The translations under genes and the position numbers were made by a program. DNA of 29,412 bases from Moraxella equi. Lineage in GTDB: Bacteria > Pseudomonadota > Gammaproteobacteria > Pseudomonadales > Moraxellaceae. The stretch is from the NCBI RefSeq assembly GCF_002027555.1, contig NZ_MXAP01000049.1:1-29412 (forward strand), read 5' to 3'. The notes beneath the pieces were generated by a model. It was not told the DNA's origin. It did not search any database and saw only the letters and a list, made by a program, of their open reading frames with translations. Below, in pieces: positions 14,991-23,313 of the stretch. Positions within the stretch are counted from its first letter, which is position 1; every line of letters begins with the position of its first letter.

Positions 14991-15689
14991 TTATTCCAAC
15001 AAATACAAAGGCAAGCCAAGCCCAAATAAATCAAAAAATGAATGTGCCAAAGTAAATGGCAACAATTCATCACTTTTATAGCGTAATAACAAAAACACAA
15101 TCCCCAAAGTGGTAATGGTTAATGCTCCTGCCAATCCTTGATAGGTATGAAAGGCAAATCGCACAAACAAAGTAAACACAATGGCAAGGGGCAAATGTTT
15201 TTTTGTGGTCAATGCCACCAATCCAATAAAAAATACTTCTTCATAAAAGCCATTTAGTAGGGCAAATAAAATAAAGGAAACAGACCACATACTAAAATGC
15301 TCGCTTGCCCCATAATGTGCCTCCGTGGTTGGATAAAGCTCGGGAAAAGCCCAGTATTGCAAATACTCATAAAGCGATGCCACCGTTCCTGCAATGAGAA
15401 TGTATAGCACCACTTTTGGCAATGTCCAGCGATTGACACTAAAATTTAATTGTTTAAAATCAAATTTACGATAGGTCAAATACCCAAACGCCACCAATAA
15501 TGCCATAATTTCACTCAAAATCCCCGACCAATTACTTGAGCTGTTGAATTCCAAAGTCTCGGGAGCAACCTGCTCATGACTTATCAATTCAAAAAACTGC
15601 ATATTGGAACTATAAATGGCAAAGCCAAAAAAGATAATCGCCAAAATAACCACATCAAATAAGTGCAATGATTTTAATTTATTTTTCAT
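14991..15689 (-). CDS. CPBP-family (Abi-like) intramembrane protease homologue
   Basis: 232 aa with about seven hydrophobic helices. The CPBP motifs are visible but degenerate: E150/E151 in GFYEEVFFIG (the family usually has EExxxR; the Arg is absent), H181 in RFAFHTYQG (FxxxH motif) and H216 in LAHSFFD. The family includes CAAX prenyl-processing homologues and bacteriocin-immunity proteins, most without known substrate. It is inserted between the second permease (42-base gap) and the ATPase (11-base gap), all on one strand, which is not the usual content of an iron-chelate operon. AGG seven bases upstream supports the ATG at 15689. Whether the enzyme is active without the Arg is uncertain. 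Confidence 0.82.
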   Translation of the reverse strand: MKNKLKSLHLFDVVILAIIFFGFAIYSSNMQFFELISHEQVAPETLEFNSSSNWSGILSEIMALLVAFGYLTYRKFDFKQLNFSVNRWTLPKVVLYILIAGTVASLYEYLQYWAFPELYPTTEAHYGASEHFSMWSVSFILFALLNGFYEEVFFIGLVALTTKKHLPLAIVFTLFVRFAFHTYQGLAGALTITTLGIVFLLLRYKSDELLPFTLAHSFFDLFGLGLPLYLLE

Positions 15690-15731
15690 TCAACAACCTA
15701 AATCTATAGATTAAATTTTATGTATTAAGAA

Positions 15732-16706
15732 TTATTGCATTGTACGTTGTTTGCTATATTGCATAAAAATCAGTAGCAAAAACGCCACCCCGCCAAACAG
15801 CTCAATTACCACTTCAAGCACGCCTGCCATTTTAAAGACATGCTCAAACACCGCCTGTCCCACGATGAGCGTGCTACTGGCGATGAGCGTTACCAAAATC
15901 AGCCTCTCGCCATGAGCCATTTTTGTACAAAACCGATTGGTCAAAGCACACACCAGTAGCCCAAAAAACGTAATCGGACCCACAAGGGCGGTTGCCATAG
16001 ACACCAGTAGCGAGATTGTCATCAAAATACCAAGAGACAGCTTATGATACGGCACACCAAGCGAAATGGCACAATTTCTGCCCAAGAGTAGCACATCCAA
16101 CGCAAACCGTTGTCGCCACACATAAATAAAAGTCGCCACCGACAGCACCACACTGGTGATGAGCAGATTGACATTGACGGCGGTAAAACTGGCGTAACTT
16201 TGGGCTTGTACGGTAACAAATTCATCAGGATTTATCATGCGAGCGACCATGTAGGATAGGCTACGAAACAACGTCCCAAAAATCACGCCTACCAAGATAA
16301 GCCGCGTCAAATCCTGATTGTGCTTGGTAAACAAAAAACGAAACAAAATCACCGACATAATCATCATCATCGCCACTTCAAAGGCAAATTTACCAACCAC
16401 AGGCAAGGTGACATAACTTAGCATACCCAAAAAGAACAGCATCAGACTCTGTATCAAGACATATAAGGCATCAAAGCCCAAGAGACTTGGCGTTAAAATG
16501 GGGTTATGCGTAAGCGTTTGAAATAACAGCGTAGATACCCCCACCGCATAGCCTACCACCAAAAAAGCAATGAGTTTGCGAGTACGCAGGGGCAAGGCAA
16601 AATCCCAACTGATGACATTTAAGGTCAAATACAGCCCACAGCCAATCACAAGCACGATAAACGCCAACAAAATAGGATTGCCCAATAACTTTTTTATAAA
16701 ATTCAT
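15732..16706 (-). CDS. Siderophore ABC importer permease 2 (FecCD family)
   Basis: 324-aa inner-membrane subunit of the BtuC/FecCD family, with eight to ten hydrophobic helices. The family loop that touches the ATPase appears as ALVGPITFFGLLVCALTNRF. It pairs with the upstream permease as a heterodimer, as in FatC/FatD and CeuB/CeuC systems. A GTG start at 16709 is possible, but the ATG at 16706 has GGGG six bases upstream. The gap to the preceding permease is under ten bases, so they are one operon. Confidence 0.92.
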   Translation of the reverse strand: MNFIKKLLGNPILLAFIVLVIGCGLYLTLNVISWDFALPLRTRKLIAFLVVGYAVGVSTLLFQTLTHNPILTPSLLGFDALYVLIQSLMLFFLGMLSYVTLPVVGKFAFEVAMMMIMSVILFRFLFTKHNQDLTRLILVGVIFGTLFRSLSYMVARMINPDEFVTVQAQSYASFTAVNVNLLITSVVLSVATFIYVWRQRFALDVLLLGRNCAISLGVPYHKLSLGILMTISLLVSMATALVGPITFFGLLVCALTNRFCTKMAHGERLILVTLIASSTLIVGQAVFEHVFKMAGVLEVVIELFGGVAFLLLIFMQYSKQRTMQ

Positions 16707-16715
16707 CACACGCCC

Positions 16716-17705
16716 CTATTTTGATTTTGACAAAAGCCATAAAAACAGTGCCGACCCTAGCACGCCAAAGACGACATAGACAGGGATTTCAAAGGGATAG
16801 CGTATCACACGCCCAATAATATCGCACAAAAGGACACAAGACGCACCAAGCAACGCCACCGCAGGGAGTGACACTCGTAGACGATCTCCGACCAGACGGC
16901 TCACGATATTTGGCACGACAAGCCCCACAAAGCTAATCGCCCCCACCGTAACCACCACCACCGCACTTATCATCGCCACCATGCCAATGGCAAGCCACAT
17001 AACAGCGTCTTTATTAACCCCCAAATTTTTGGCGATACCGTCCCCAAGCCCGATAATCGTCAAGCGGTCTGCCATGATATAAGCAATGGCGGACAAAATC
17101 CCCACCAGCCACAAGGTCTCATACCGCCCTGCCAGCACGCTAGAAAAATCGCCAAACCGCCACACCGACAGCATTTGCACCGTCTCGGTCTGATACGCCA
17201 AAAACAGCGTAAACGAGTCAATAATCCCCCCAAACACAATCCCCACAAGCGGAATGATGAGAAAATCGGTGGGCGGTAAGCGTTTGATAATCTGCATAAA
17301 AATCATCATACCGCCAAACGCCATGACGGTTGCCACGCTCATCTTACCCAAAAGGGGCAAGGTTGGCATATATAGGCTTGTGAGCAAAATCCCAAGCACC
17401 GCCGACTGTGTCGCCCCAACCATAGACGGCTCAACAAAGCGGTTTTTTAGCACAACTTGCATCATCATGCCCGCTATCGCCATGCTCGCCCCTGTCAAAA
17501 TCAAAGCGAGCGTACGGGGCAGACGGCTCACCAAAAAAAGCTGTGAGCTGTTGTCGGTGTCGTCAAAGAGTTTTGCCCATGAAAAATCCGCCACCCCCAC
17601 CGAAATGCTGATGACAATCAAAACAAACAAAAGCAAAAACGCACCAACATTGACAAATGCTGGCGACCACCAAGAAGTTGGGGCGGAGAGTGTCGCTGTG
17701 GTCAT
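16716..17705 (-). CDS. Siderophore ABC importer permease 1 (FecCD family)
   Basis: 329-aa FecCD-family permease. The first helix is AFLLLFVLIVISISVGVADF. The characteristic early segment RLPRTLALILTGASMAIAGM and the coupling segment GAISFVGLVVPNIVSRLVG are both clear. It is the first gene of the permease-permease-CPBP-ATPase unit. GGGA six bases before the ATG supports the start. Upstream lies a promoter candidate with a Fur-box-like sequence, so iron repression is likely, by inference. The binding-protein gene is separated from it by about 360 bases of non-coding DNA. Confidence 0.93.
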   Translation of the reverse strand: MTTATLSAPTSWWSPAFVNVGAFLLLFVLIVISISVGVADFSWAKLFDDTDNSSQLFLVSRLPRTLALILTGASMAIAGMMMQVVLKNRFVEPSMVGATQSAVLGILLTSLYMPTLPLLGKMSVATVMAFGGMMIFMQIIKRLPPTDFLIIPLVGIVFGGIIDSFTLFLAYQTETVQMLSVWRFGDFSSVLAGRYETLWLVGILSAIAYIMADRLTIIGLGDGIAKNLGVNKDAVMWLAIGMVAMISAVVVVTVGAISFVGLVVPNIVSRLVGDRLRVSLPAVALLGASCVLLCDIIGRVIRYPFEIPVYVVFGVLGSALFLWLLSKSK

Positions 17706-17771
17706 AGGGTTCCCAAGTGATAATTCCTAAGGTGCATGGTGGAGCAAAGGGGTTTATAATTTAAAATGGGC

Positions 17772-17801
17772 TTATATGATAAATTGATATGATTAAATCA
17801 A
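17772..17801 (-). promoter_or_regulatory. Permease-operon promoter with Fur-box-like sequence
   Basis: Minus strand: TTGATT (-35, 17796-17801) and, 17-18 bases on, CATATA/ATATAA (-10). The stretch 17778-17799 is a near-palindrome beginning GATAAATTGATA, reminiscent of the Fur box, and fills the promoter spacer. Symmetry is 14 of 22 positions. Confidence 0.4.
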
Positions 17802-17837
17802 AATATATGCCCCAATTTGCATTTTTAAAATAATGTC

Positions 17838-17878
17838 TTTGTAGGGGCGTGCTTTCCACGCCCTTTGGTATATTTTGA
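17838..17878 (+). repeat. Dispersed hairpin repeat, copy 2
   Basis: 41-base unit with core hairpin GGGCGTG-CTTTC-CACGCCC. It matches the reverse complement of 11410-11450 at 39 of 41 positions. Confidence 0.85.
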
Positions 17879-17908
17879 ATTTAAATAACCATGTTTAAAA
17901 TTTGGATG

Positions 17909-17973
17909 TGTAGGGGCGAATACAACGCCCAAAAAACACTTATGGCACAGGGCAAATGTAATTTACCCCTACA
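17909..17973. repeat. 65-base repeat bounded by inverted TGTAGGGG ends
   Basis: TGTAGGGG (17909-17916) and CCCCTACA (17966-17973) are perfect inverted ends. The inner part (17946-17970) recurs at 52-78. The left end TGTAGGGGCG is shared with the 41-base repeat just before it. Confidence 0.65.
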
Positions 17974-18020
17974 AATTCACTACAAACACTATCAATTAAC
18001 AATGCTAATAAAAATCAGCA

Positions 18021-18050
18021 AAAGGGCGAATAAAATCCGCCCCCTTTTTT
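18021..18050 (-). terminator. Terminator of the binding-protein gene
   Basis: On the minus strand a GGGGGCGG/CGCCC hairpin, loop about 9 bases, is followed by TTTT. It lies 15 bases after the stop at 18065 and suggests that the binding-protein message usually ends before the permeases. Confidence 0.6.
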
Positions 18051-18064
18051 ACACCCAACATCAA

Positions 18065-19093
18065 TTACTGAGCTGTTTTTGCATTAAACGCATCGGTAAC
18101 AATCTTAGCATCTTTTAGCCATTGATAATAGCCACCAAAAGCAAGATAAGAATCTGCACTCACATAGACGATTTGGTTGTTTTTATAGGCTTTGGTGTTG
18201 TGCATGAGTGGGTTATTTAGCACTTCCTTAGCCGATACGCCTTCTTCGCCAATCGCTGACGTGCGGTCTAGGACAAACAGCCAATCAGGGTCAACTTTTT
18301 GGATATATTCAAAGCTAATGGGCTGACCATGACGCTCTTCGTTTTTGTTCACGTCAGCGTCCGCCATAGGAATGCCGAATGTGGTGTGTAGATAGCCGTA
18401 GCGTGAGTTTTTGCCATAGGCACTCATTTTGTTGCCGTTGATAAGAATGGCAAGCCCATTGCCCTTGCCTTCTACCGCTTTTTTGGCCTCGGCGATGGCA
18501 GTATCAATGTCGGCGATGAGTTTGTCGGCTTCGGCAATTTTACCAAACACTTTACCAAAATCGGTAATCTGCTGTTTGCTTGACTCATAGACGTTGTTGG
18601 TGTCAATGGTTAGGTTATACGTTGGGGCGATTTTGCCAAGCTCTTCGCTCTTTTCTGCCATACGAGAACCCACAAAAATGGCTTGTGGTTTTAGGCTGTG
18701 CAATACTTCTAAATTTGGTTCAAACAGCGTACCAACGCTTGTGCCGTCTGGCGTGCCGTCCGCTTTTAGGTTTAGGGTAGCAATACGCTCGGCAGTCATC
18801 TCGGCTGACGGCATGCCTTGCACCGCCACGCCCAACGCTTTTAGGTTTTGTAGGGCGGTCATGTCATAGACGGCGATGGGATTTGGGTTGGCAGGGATGG
18901 TCTGCTCGCCTGTGGCGGTCTTGATGGTAACATCGCCTGTGGCAGGGGTCGCTGTGGTGTCAGCAGGTTTGGTTTGTGCTGATTGGGCTTGCTCGGCAGG
19001 GGCGGTGTCTGGGGTGGCAGGCTTGTCTTGGTTGCAAGCGGTCAGACCAAACACACCAACAACGGTAAGGGCTAAAAGTTTTTTGGTAAACAT
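18065..19093 (-). CDS. Siderophore-binding lipoprotein of the ABC importer
   Basis: 342-aa periplasmic binding lipoprotein. The signal peptide ends in the lipobox LTAC with C20 as the lipidated residue, followed by an Ala/Pro/Thr/Gln-rich tether to about residue 50. The FecB/FatB/CeuE-type fold follows: IAVYDMTALQNLKALGV, then LEVLHSLKPQAIFVGSRM, and a C-terminal lobe with PDWLFVLDRTSAIGEEG and YVSADSYLAFGGYYQW. The frame opens at 19114, but ATG 19093 gives a correct lipoprotein signal. It resembles petrobactin/enterobactin/catecholate binders in layout; the ligand is not determinable here. It is transcribed from its own promoter, ahead of but separate from the permease operon. Confidence 0.9.
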   Translation of the reverse strand: MFTKKLLALTVVGVFGLTACNQDKPATPDTAPAEQAQSAQTKPADTTATPATGDVTIKTATGEQTIPANPNPIAVYDMTALQNLKALGVAVQGMPSAEMTAERIATLNLKADGTPDGTSVGTLFEPNLEVLHSLKPQAIFVGSRMAEKSEELGKIAPTYNLTIDTNNVYESSKQQITDFGKVFGKIAEADKLIADIDTAIAEAKKAVEGKGNGLAILINGNKMSAYGKNSRYGYLHTTFGIPMADADVNKNEERHGQPISFEYIQKVDPDWLFVLDRTSAIGEEGVSAKEVLNNPLMHNTKAYKNNQIVYVSADSYLAFGGYYQWLKDAKIVTDAFNAKTAQ

Positions 19094-19141
19094 AACACGT
19101 CCTATATATGACAAAACAAGAAAGATAAATGATGGTTACAT

Positions 19142-19170
19142 ATTTTAACCAAAAATCTTTGATAAATCAA
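19142..19170 (-). promoter_or_regulatory. Predicted promoter of the binding-protein gene
   Basis: Minus strand: TTGATT (19165-19170), a 17-base spacer, then TAAAAT (19142-19147). The leader is about 40 bases to the ATG at 19093. The GATAAATCAATG stretch near the -35 is only loosely Fur-box-like. Confidence 0.55.
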
Positions 19171-19251
19171 TGAAAATAGGAATATTTAACAAATAATTTA
19201 GATTGCCAGTTGTGGTAGATGATGAGTTATTGTCATCTAAAATTCATTGCC

Positions 19252-19285
19252 CATCAAAAACAAAACCCAGCCCAAGCTGAGTTTT
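19252..19285 (-). terminator. Terminator of the prolyl oligopeptidase gene
   Basis: Minus strand: AAAACTCAGC and GCTGGGTTTT pair with one wobble around a TTGG loop, followed by GTTTTTG. It lies 15 bases past the stop codon. Confidence 0.75.
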
Positions 19286-19299
19286 TGTTAATGTCAATA

Positions 19300-21897
19300 C
19301 TACTGAACAGAACGTTCTTTGAGACGTTTTTGACGCTTGACTTCATCTTCGGCTCGCCATTTGTCCGTTTTCATCTCGTCAGCCGTAGGACGCACTTCTA
19401 GGTTTGGTATGTCTGTCACGCCCATCTCCTGGAACGCAAAAGCAATCGTCATCAGCTCGTCTTCTTTTCGCTCATTATAAGTATTTGGGCTGTGTCCTTG
19501 GTTTTCAGCGGCATGAAGAAGTGCGGGACGACCACAGCTTTCTATCTCCTGAAAACGTGCAACAAACTTATAAGAATGCGACGGCACCACACGGTCATCT
19601 CGCTTGGATGTTTGTACCAAGGTAGATGGATAACAAGTGCCTGCATTTAGGTTATGATAAGGCGAATAACTCATCAAAACATCATAAACACGACGACCTT
19701 CTGATGGCACGCCATACTCTTCCATCCAATACTGCGTAATGCCCATGTCCGCCTGACGCAGTTGGTCTAAGACAGCCACCTGTGGGAATGCCACACGATA
19801 CTTCTCTGGATGACGCACCATGGCGGCTCCCACCAAAAGACCACCGTTAGACCCACCAATAATGCCTAGATGGTCAGGGTTGGCATAGCCTGCTTGATTT
19901 AGGTAGTCAGCAGCAGCAGCAAAGTCATCATAACCCGTCAAGCGTTTGGTGTGCTTAGCAGCATCTTGCCACTCTTGTCCGTATTCGCCACCGCCACGGA
20001 TAAAGGCATGAGCCCAAACACCGCCATTTTCTAGCCATGCGGTGTTGGCGGGAAAGCCAAAGGTTTGGTCATAGATGACACCATAACCACCATAGCCGTA
20101 TAATAATGTCGGGTTCTTACCATCTAAGGGAATGCCTTTTTTGTAGCTGATATTCATCGGCACCTGCGTGCCATCATAGGATGTATAAAATACCACCTTG
20201 CTTTCGTACTGCGTCTCATCAAATGGTGCTAAGTCAAAGCGACGAATATCCAAAAATTCATCTTTGGCAATGCTATACTTATAATCCGTGGGCGGGAATG
20301 TTGGGTTCTCAAAACGAAACTGCACATAGTTTTCGTTGGATTCAGCATCATTTTCGTCCACTTCGTGATTGGAATCGGTTTGCTCTTTGTTCACCAAGTT
20401 GCCAGTCAGCTCAGAAATAAAGCCCGCCCCCTGTGGTGGTGTCAAATCTTTTAAAAAGACACCTGTGGTAGCATCCACCAGTTTAAGGCGACTCACCCCA
20501 TCTTTTAGGTAGGTCACCAAGAAGTAGCCATTACCTTCTTCGTGATAATACGCATCACGCATCAAATCCAAATCCTGCGGAATATTAACCACCACTTCAC
20601 GCTTTTTTAGATTGTCAAGATTACTCTTAATCAGCTCGCCCCTACGGTCATTCTCACCACTAATAAACCACACGTCACGGGTCTCTGGGTCAAAATGTAT
20701 CAGCTGTGCCAAGATGTTATTATTAAAAGCTGGATTGTATCTAACCGCTTTATCAAAGAATTTATTATCATGCAAGCGATACACATTGCCTGTCTTACGG
20801 TCTTTGATATAAGCCGTTGTTGTACCCTGGTACATGCCATCCATGACCAAATAACGGTCATCATCACCATCAAAATAGATGCTGGTGATTGCACCACCAC
20901 CCACTTGGTTTGAGTTGGTTTCGATAGGGTCAATAAAACGCTCTTTGCCAATATCACGACGATAGACAGCAAGCTGGGGCACACTACCCACATAAAACAG
21001 CGTATCATCATCTAGCCATGTGGATGCCAAAATATCTCGTCTAAGACCTTTGATAATGGGCGTGGCAAGTTCGCCTGTACGGGTATCTATGACGTGCAAA
21101 AATCTAGGGTCAACATCAGAAAATCCTTGACGCACAAAGAACGACACATAAGAGCCATCTTTACTAACCTTAACACCACGAATAGCAGCATTGCCATCTG
21201 GGGTCATCTTACCATCTGGGGAAATGGTCGCCTGATTGACAAGTTCGGTGCGAGTGCCATCTGGATCAATACGCTCAATGCGACTAAACCCATCAACATG
21301 ACGATAATAACGAATCTCGCCAATCTTATCCCGATAAAAACGACTCATAGTATGCTCAACATCTTTTAGAGCATCGTAGTTTCTTTTTAGCTGGTCATAA
21401 ACAGTAGAGCTTTGAATGTACGCTTCCGTTACTGCATTTTGCTCATTCACCCATTCATTAACCTCACTGGACACCCTAGGTTGCACCGTTTGTAGATACC
21501 GAGTGGTCTCAGCCGCCAACGGTCGGTCGTCTTCAAAACGAGTACCAATGAAGTTTCGCTCACGGTCAGCATCGGTCTCTTTGGCAACATATGCATCAAT
21601 ATTATCATACTCTTCTAACCAGCGGTATTTATCCACATGGGTGCCACCAGAATAATGGTCAATGCCATCATCTGGGGCATGCTGATTATCGATGTATTGG
21701 GCGTTTCTGGTACCTGCAGTATTGGCAGAGATGCCAAATTCACCGTGTAAAAAAGGGTCGTAACTGTCTTGATGCACCCGAGTTTTTGGGTAATTTAGTT
21801 TATTACTGCTGTCAGTGTCATCATCAGCCTGTACCGTTGTCATGTAGACACACGACATCACTGCCAATGCCAACGTGGTAAGTTTTAATCTCATCAT
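19300..21897 (-). CDS. Secreted prolyl oligopeptidase (S9A family)
   Basis: 865-aa serine peptidase that, by family, cleaves short peptides after proline. A signal peptide (MMRLKLTTLALAVMSCVY, cleavage probably after VQA) sends it to the periplasm or beyond. The beta-propeller occupies roughly residues 100-570. The C-terminal alpha/beta-hydrolase domain has GYGGYGV, the nucleophile S683 in GGSNGG, the Asp in RDDRVVP (767/768) and H802 in QGHSPN, so the catalytic triad is intact. It is about 150 residues longer than typical S9A enzymes, with an acidic Asn/Asp/Glu-rich insertion before PTDYKYS and an extended N-terminus. AAGGAG lies seven bases before ATG 21897; the frame's TTG at 21903 is too close to it. 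It follows two porin genes on the same strand. Confidence 0.93.
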   Translation of the reverse strand: MMRLKLTTLALAVMSCVYMTTVQADDDTDSSNKLNYPKTRVHQDSYDPFLHGEFGISANTAGTRNAQYIDNQHAPDDGIDHYSGGTHVDKYRWLEEYDNIDAYVAKETDADRERNFIGTRFEDDRPLAAETTRYLQTVQPRVSSEVNEWVNEQNAVTEAYIQSSTVYDQLKRNYDALKDVEHTMSRFYRDKIGEIRYYRHVDGFSRIERIDPDGTRTELVNQATISPDGKMTPDGNAAIRGVKVSKDGSYVSFFVRQGFSDVDPRFLHVIDTRTGELATPIIKGLRRDILASTWLDDDTLFYVGSVPQLAVYRRDIGKERFIDPIETNSNQVGGGAITSIYFDGDDDRYLVMDGMYQGTTTAYIKDRKTGNVYRLHDNKFFDKAVRYNPAFNNNILAQLIHFDPETRDVWFISGENDRRGELIKSNLDNLKKREVVVNIPQDLDLMRDAYYHEEGNGYFLVTYLKDGVSRLKLVDATTGVFLKDLTPPQGAGFISELTGNLVNKEQTDSNHEVDENDAESNENYVQFRFENPTFPPTDYKYSIAKDEFLDIRRFDLAPFDETQYESKVVFYTSYDGTQVPMNISYKKGIPLDGKNPTLLYGYGGYGVIYDQTFGFPANTAWLENGGVWAHAFIRGGGEYGQEWQDAAKHTKRLTGYDDFAAAADYLNQAGYANPDHLGIIGGSNGGLLVGAAMVRHPEKYRVAFPQVAVLDQLRQADMGITQYWMEEYGVPSEGRRVYDVLMSYSPYHNLNAGTCYPSTLVQTSKRDDRVVPSHSYKFVARFQEIESCGRPALLHAAENQGHSPNTYNERKEDELMTIAFAFQEMGVTDIPNLEVRPTADEMKTDKWRAEDEVKRQKRLKERSVQ

Positions 21898-21999
21898 GGG
21901 CAACTCCTTAATTTTTTGCCATGCAAATCAACCGATAAATACACCTGTCAGGAGCAAGTCTCATCGCCTGCCCCCGCATTTTTATATTGTGTTTTGTGC

Positions 22000-23292
22000 T
22001 TAGAATGTAAACACCATGCCCACACGCACATTGTCATCGGTCAATTTGCCAGTATCCTTGCCACCGACCTTATAAACTGTCTCTTCGGTATCATAACGAC
22101 CATAGACACGAACATTGGGACGAATGCGATAGTCTAGCTGCACATAGGCTTCTTTGGTGTCGGCTTTATCATAGAGATGTTGCTCGCCTGCCCCCACATA
22201 AGAATACATCGCCAAATCTGCCCAACCACTGTCCCGATAGGTGGCATACAAAGAGCCTGCGTCATTTGTTAATGCTGATGCACCTGCCTTTAGATCTGTC
22301 TCAGCTTTTTTGGTGCCATAGCCTGCACTGACCTTAAAAACAGGGTTGATGTCATAGGCAATCTTCGCTCCCAGATAATCCGTGGTGCGTTTATCCAAAG
22401 GTGTGTTACGACTGTCTGACATGTTTTCTTTTTTGCGACCGATATCCGCCGCTATCAAGAACTTACCTGCCTGATATTCTAATGATGCCGCCACACCATC
22501 AACTTTTTGTGGGTAGCGGTTTAGAGTGTTTTGGTTGGCAGTCCACTGTGCTTCTGCAATGTTGGTCACAGGGTTAAAATCACTGTGCGTATAGCCTGCC
22601 GCCACTCTTAGGCTTTGATTATCAGCGATGGGAAAGCGGTAACTTGCTGACACGCCATAGCCTGAGTCCACTTCGGTGTTATTTTCTTTGGTCACATCGT
22701 TATAACCTGCAAAACTATAATAAGCACTGGTTTGCAAGCCTTTGACACCATAATAGTCCAAACGCACCGCATTGGTACTAAAAATATCTAGTGGCGTATC
22801 TGTGCCGGTACGATTAACATAGTTGGTGTGTAGGTATTGGCGACCTAGGCTAATCGCCCCCAGATTGCGTTTGTCAAAAGACAAACTTGAATTAGACAAA
22901 TAAAAATCACGCCCATCACTATAGCCAAAGCCGACATTACCCGTCACTCGCCAGTCATTTGACAACTCTTGTGAGCCGCGAAAATCCACATAGGACACGC
23001 CATGGTTTTGTCCCAAACGTGGCTTTCTGTCAGTACTGGACAACTCTGTGCCTGCTGGGATGTTACTGCCCCAATGCCAACTATTTCCATCAATGTAAGC
23101 ACTCGCCATTGGGCTTTGTAGCACAAACTTCTCATCCTGTTTGGTGGCTTGCATGTCAATCTGTCCGCTGATGTCCAAAGACAAGCCATCTTTTTTGTAA
23201 AGATTATAAACTGCCTGAGAGCTGGTTGCTGTTAGAATCACGCCTGTCATTAGGGCGATTTTGGTTAATTGAAAAGATTGGGTCGCTTTCAT
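22000..23292 (-). CDS. General porin, Gram-negative type (first of two adjacent)
   Basis: 430-aa outer-membrane beta-barrel. The signal peptide ends near residue 27 (ATSSQA / VYNLYKKDG). The mature start KKDGLSLDISGQID, repeated alternating hydrophobic/aromatic strands, and the C-terminal VRVGMVFTF with terminal Phe are the hallmarks of 16-strand porins inserted by the BAM complex. The eyelet loop is not readable with confidence. AAGGA precedes the ATG. The neighbouring porin is 21 bases upstream on the same strand. Sequence similarity to the neighbour is limited (KDGLSL, loops differ), so this is an old duplication or two independent porins. It belongs to the same general class as Moraxella porins such as M35, but I do not assign that name. 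Confidence 0.9.
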   Translation of the reverse strand: MKATQSFQLTKIALMTGVILTATSSQAVYNLYKKDGLSLDISGQIDMQATKQDEKFVLQSPMASAYIDGNSWHWGSNIPAGTELSSTDRKPRLGQNHGVSYVDFRGSQELSNDWRVTGNVGFGYSDGRDFYLSNSSLSFDKRNLGAISLGRQYLHTNYVNRTGTDTPLDIFSTNAVRLDYYGVKGLQTSAYYSFAGYNDVTKENNTEVDSGYGVSASYRFPIADNQSLRVAAGYTHSDFNPVTNIAEAQWTANQNTLNRYPQKVDGVAASLEYQAGKFLIAADIGRKKENMSDSRNTPLDKRTTDYLGAKIAYDINPVFKVSAGYGTKKAETDLKAGASALTNDAGSLYATYRDSGWADLAMYSYVGAGEQHLYDKADTKEAYVQLDYRIRPNVRVYGRYDTEETVYKVGGKDTGKLTDDNVRVGMVFTF

Positions 23293-23313
23293 AAAAAAAT
23301 TCCTTTAAAATAA

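Larger units (their letters stand above)
17706..18064. other. Non-coding gap between permease operon and binding-protein gene
   Basis: 359 bases with no credible gene. From low to high coordinate it contains the permease promoter/Fur-like site (17772-17801), one copy of the 41-base hairpin repeat (17838-17878), a second palindromic repeat (17909-17973) and the binding-protein terminator (18021-18050). Confidence 0.7.

Noticed and set aside
17891..18118. 75-aa open frame between the binding-protein and permease genes
   Set aside because: Composed of repeat and terminator sequence and enters the lipoprotein gene on the opposite strand.
19218..19238. GATGA...TCATC palindrome as a Fur box for the binding-protein gene
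   Set aside because: It lies about 50 bases upstream of the predicted -35 and matches the Fur consensus poorly in its centre.
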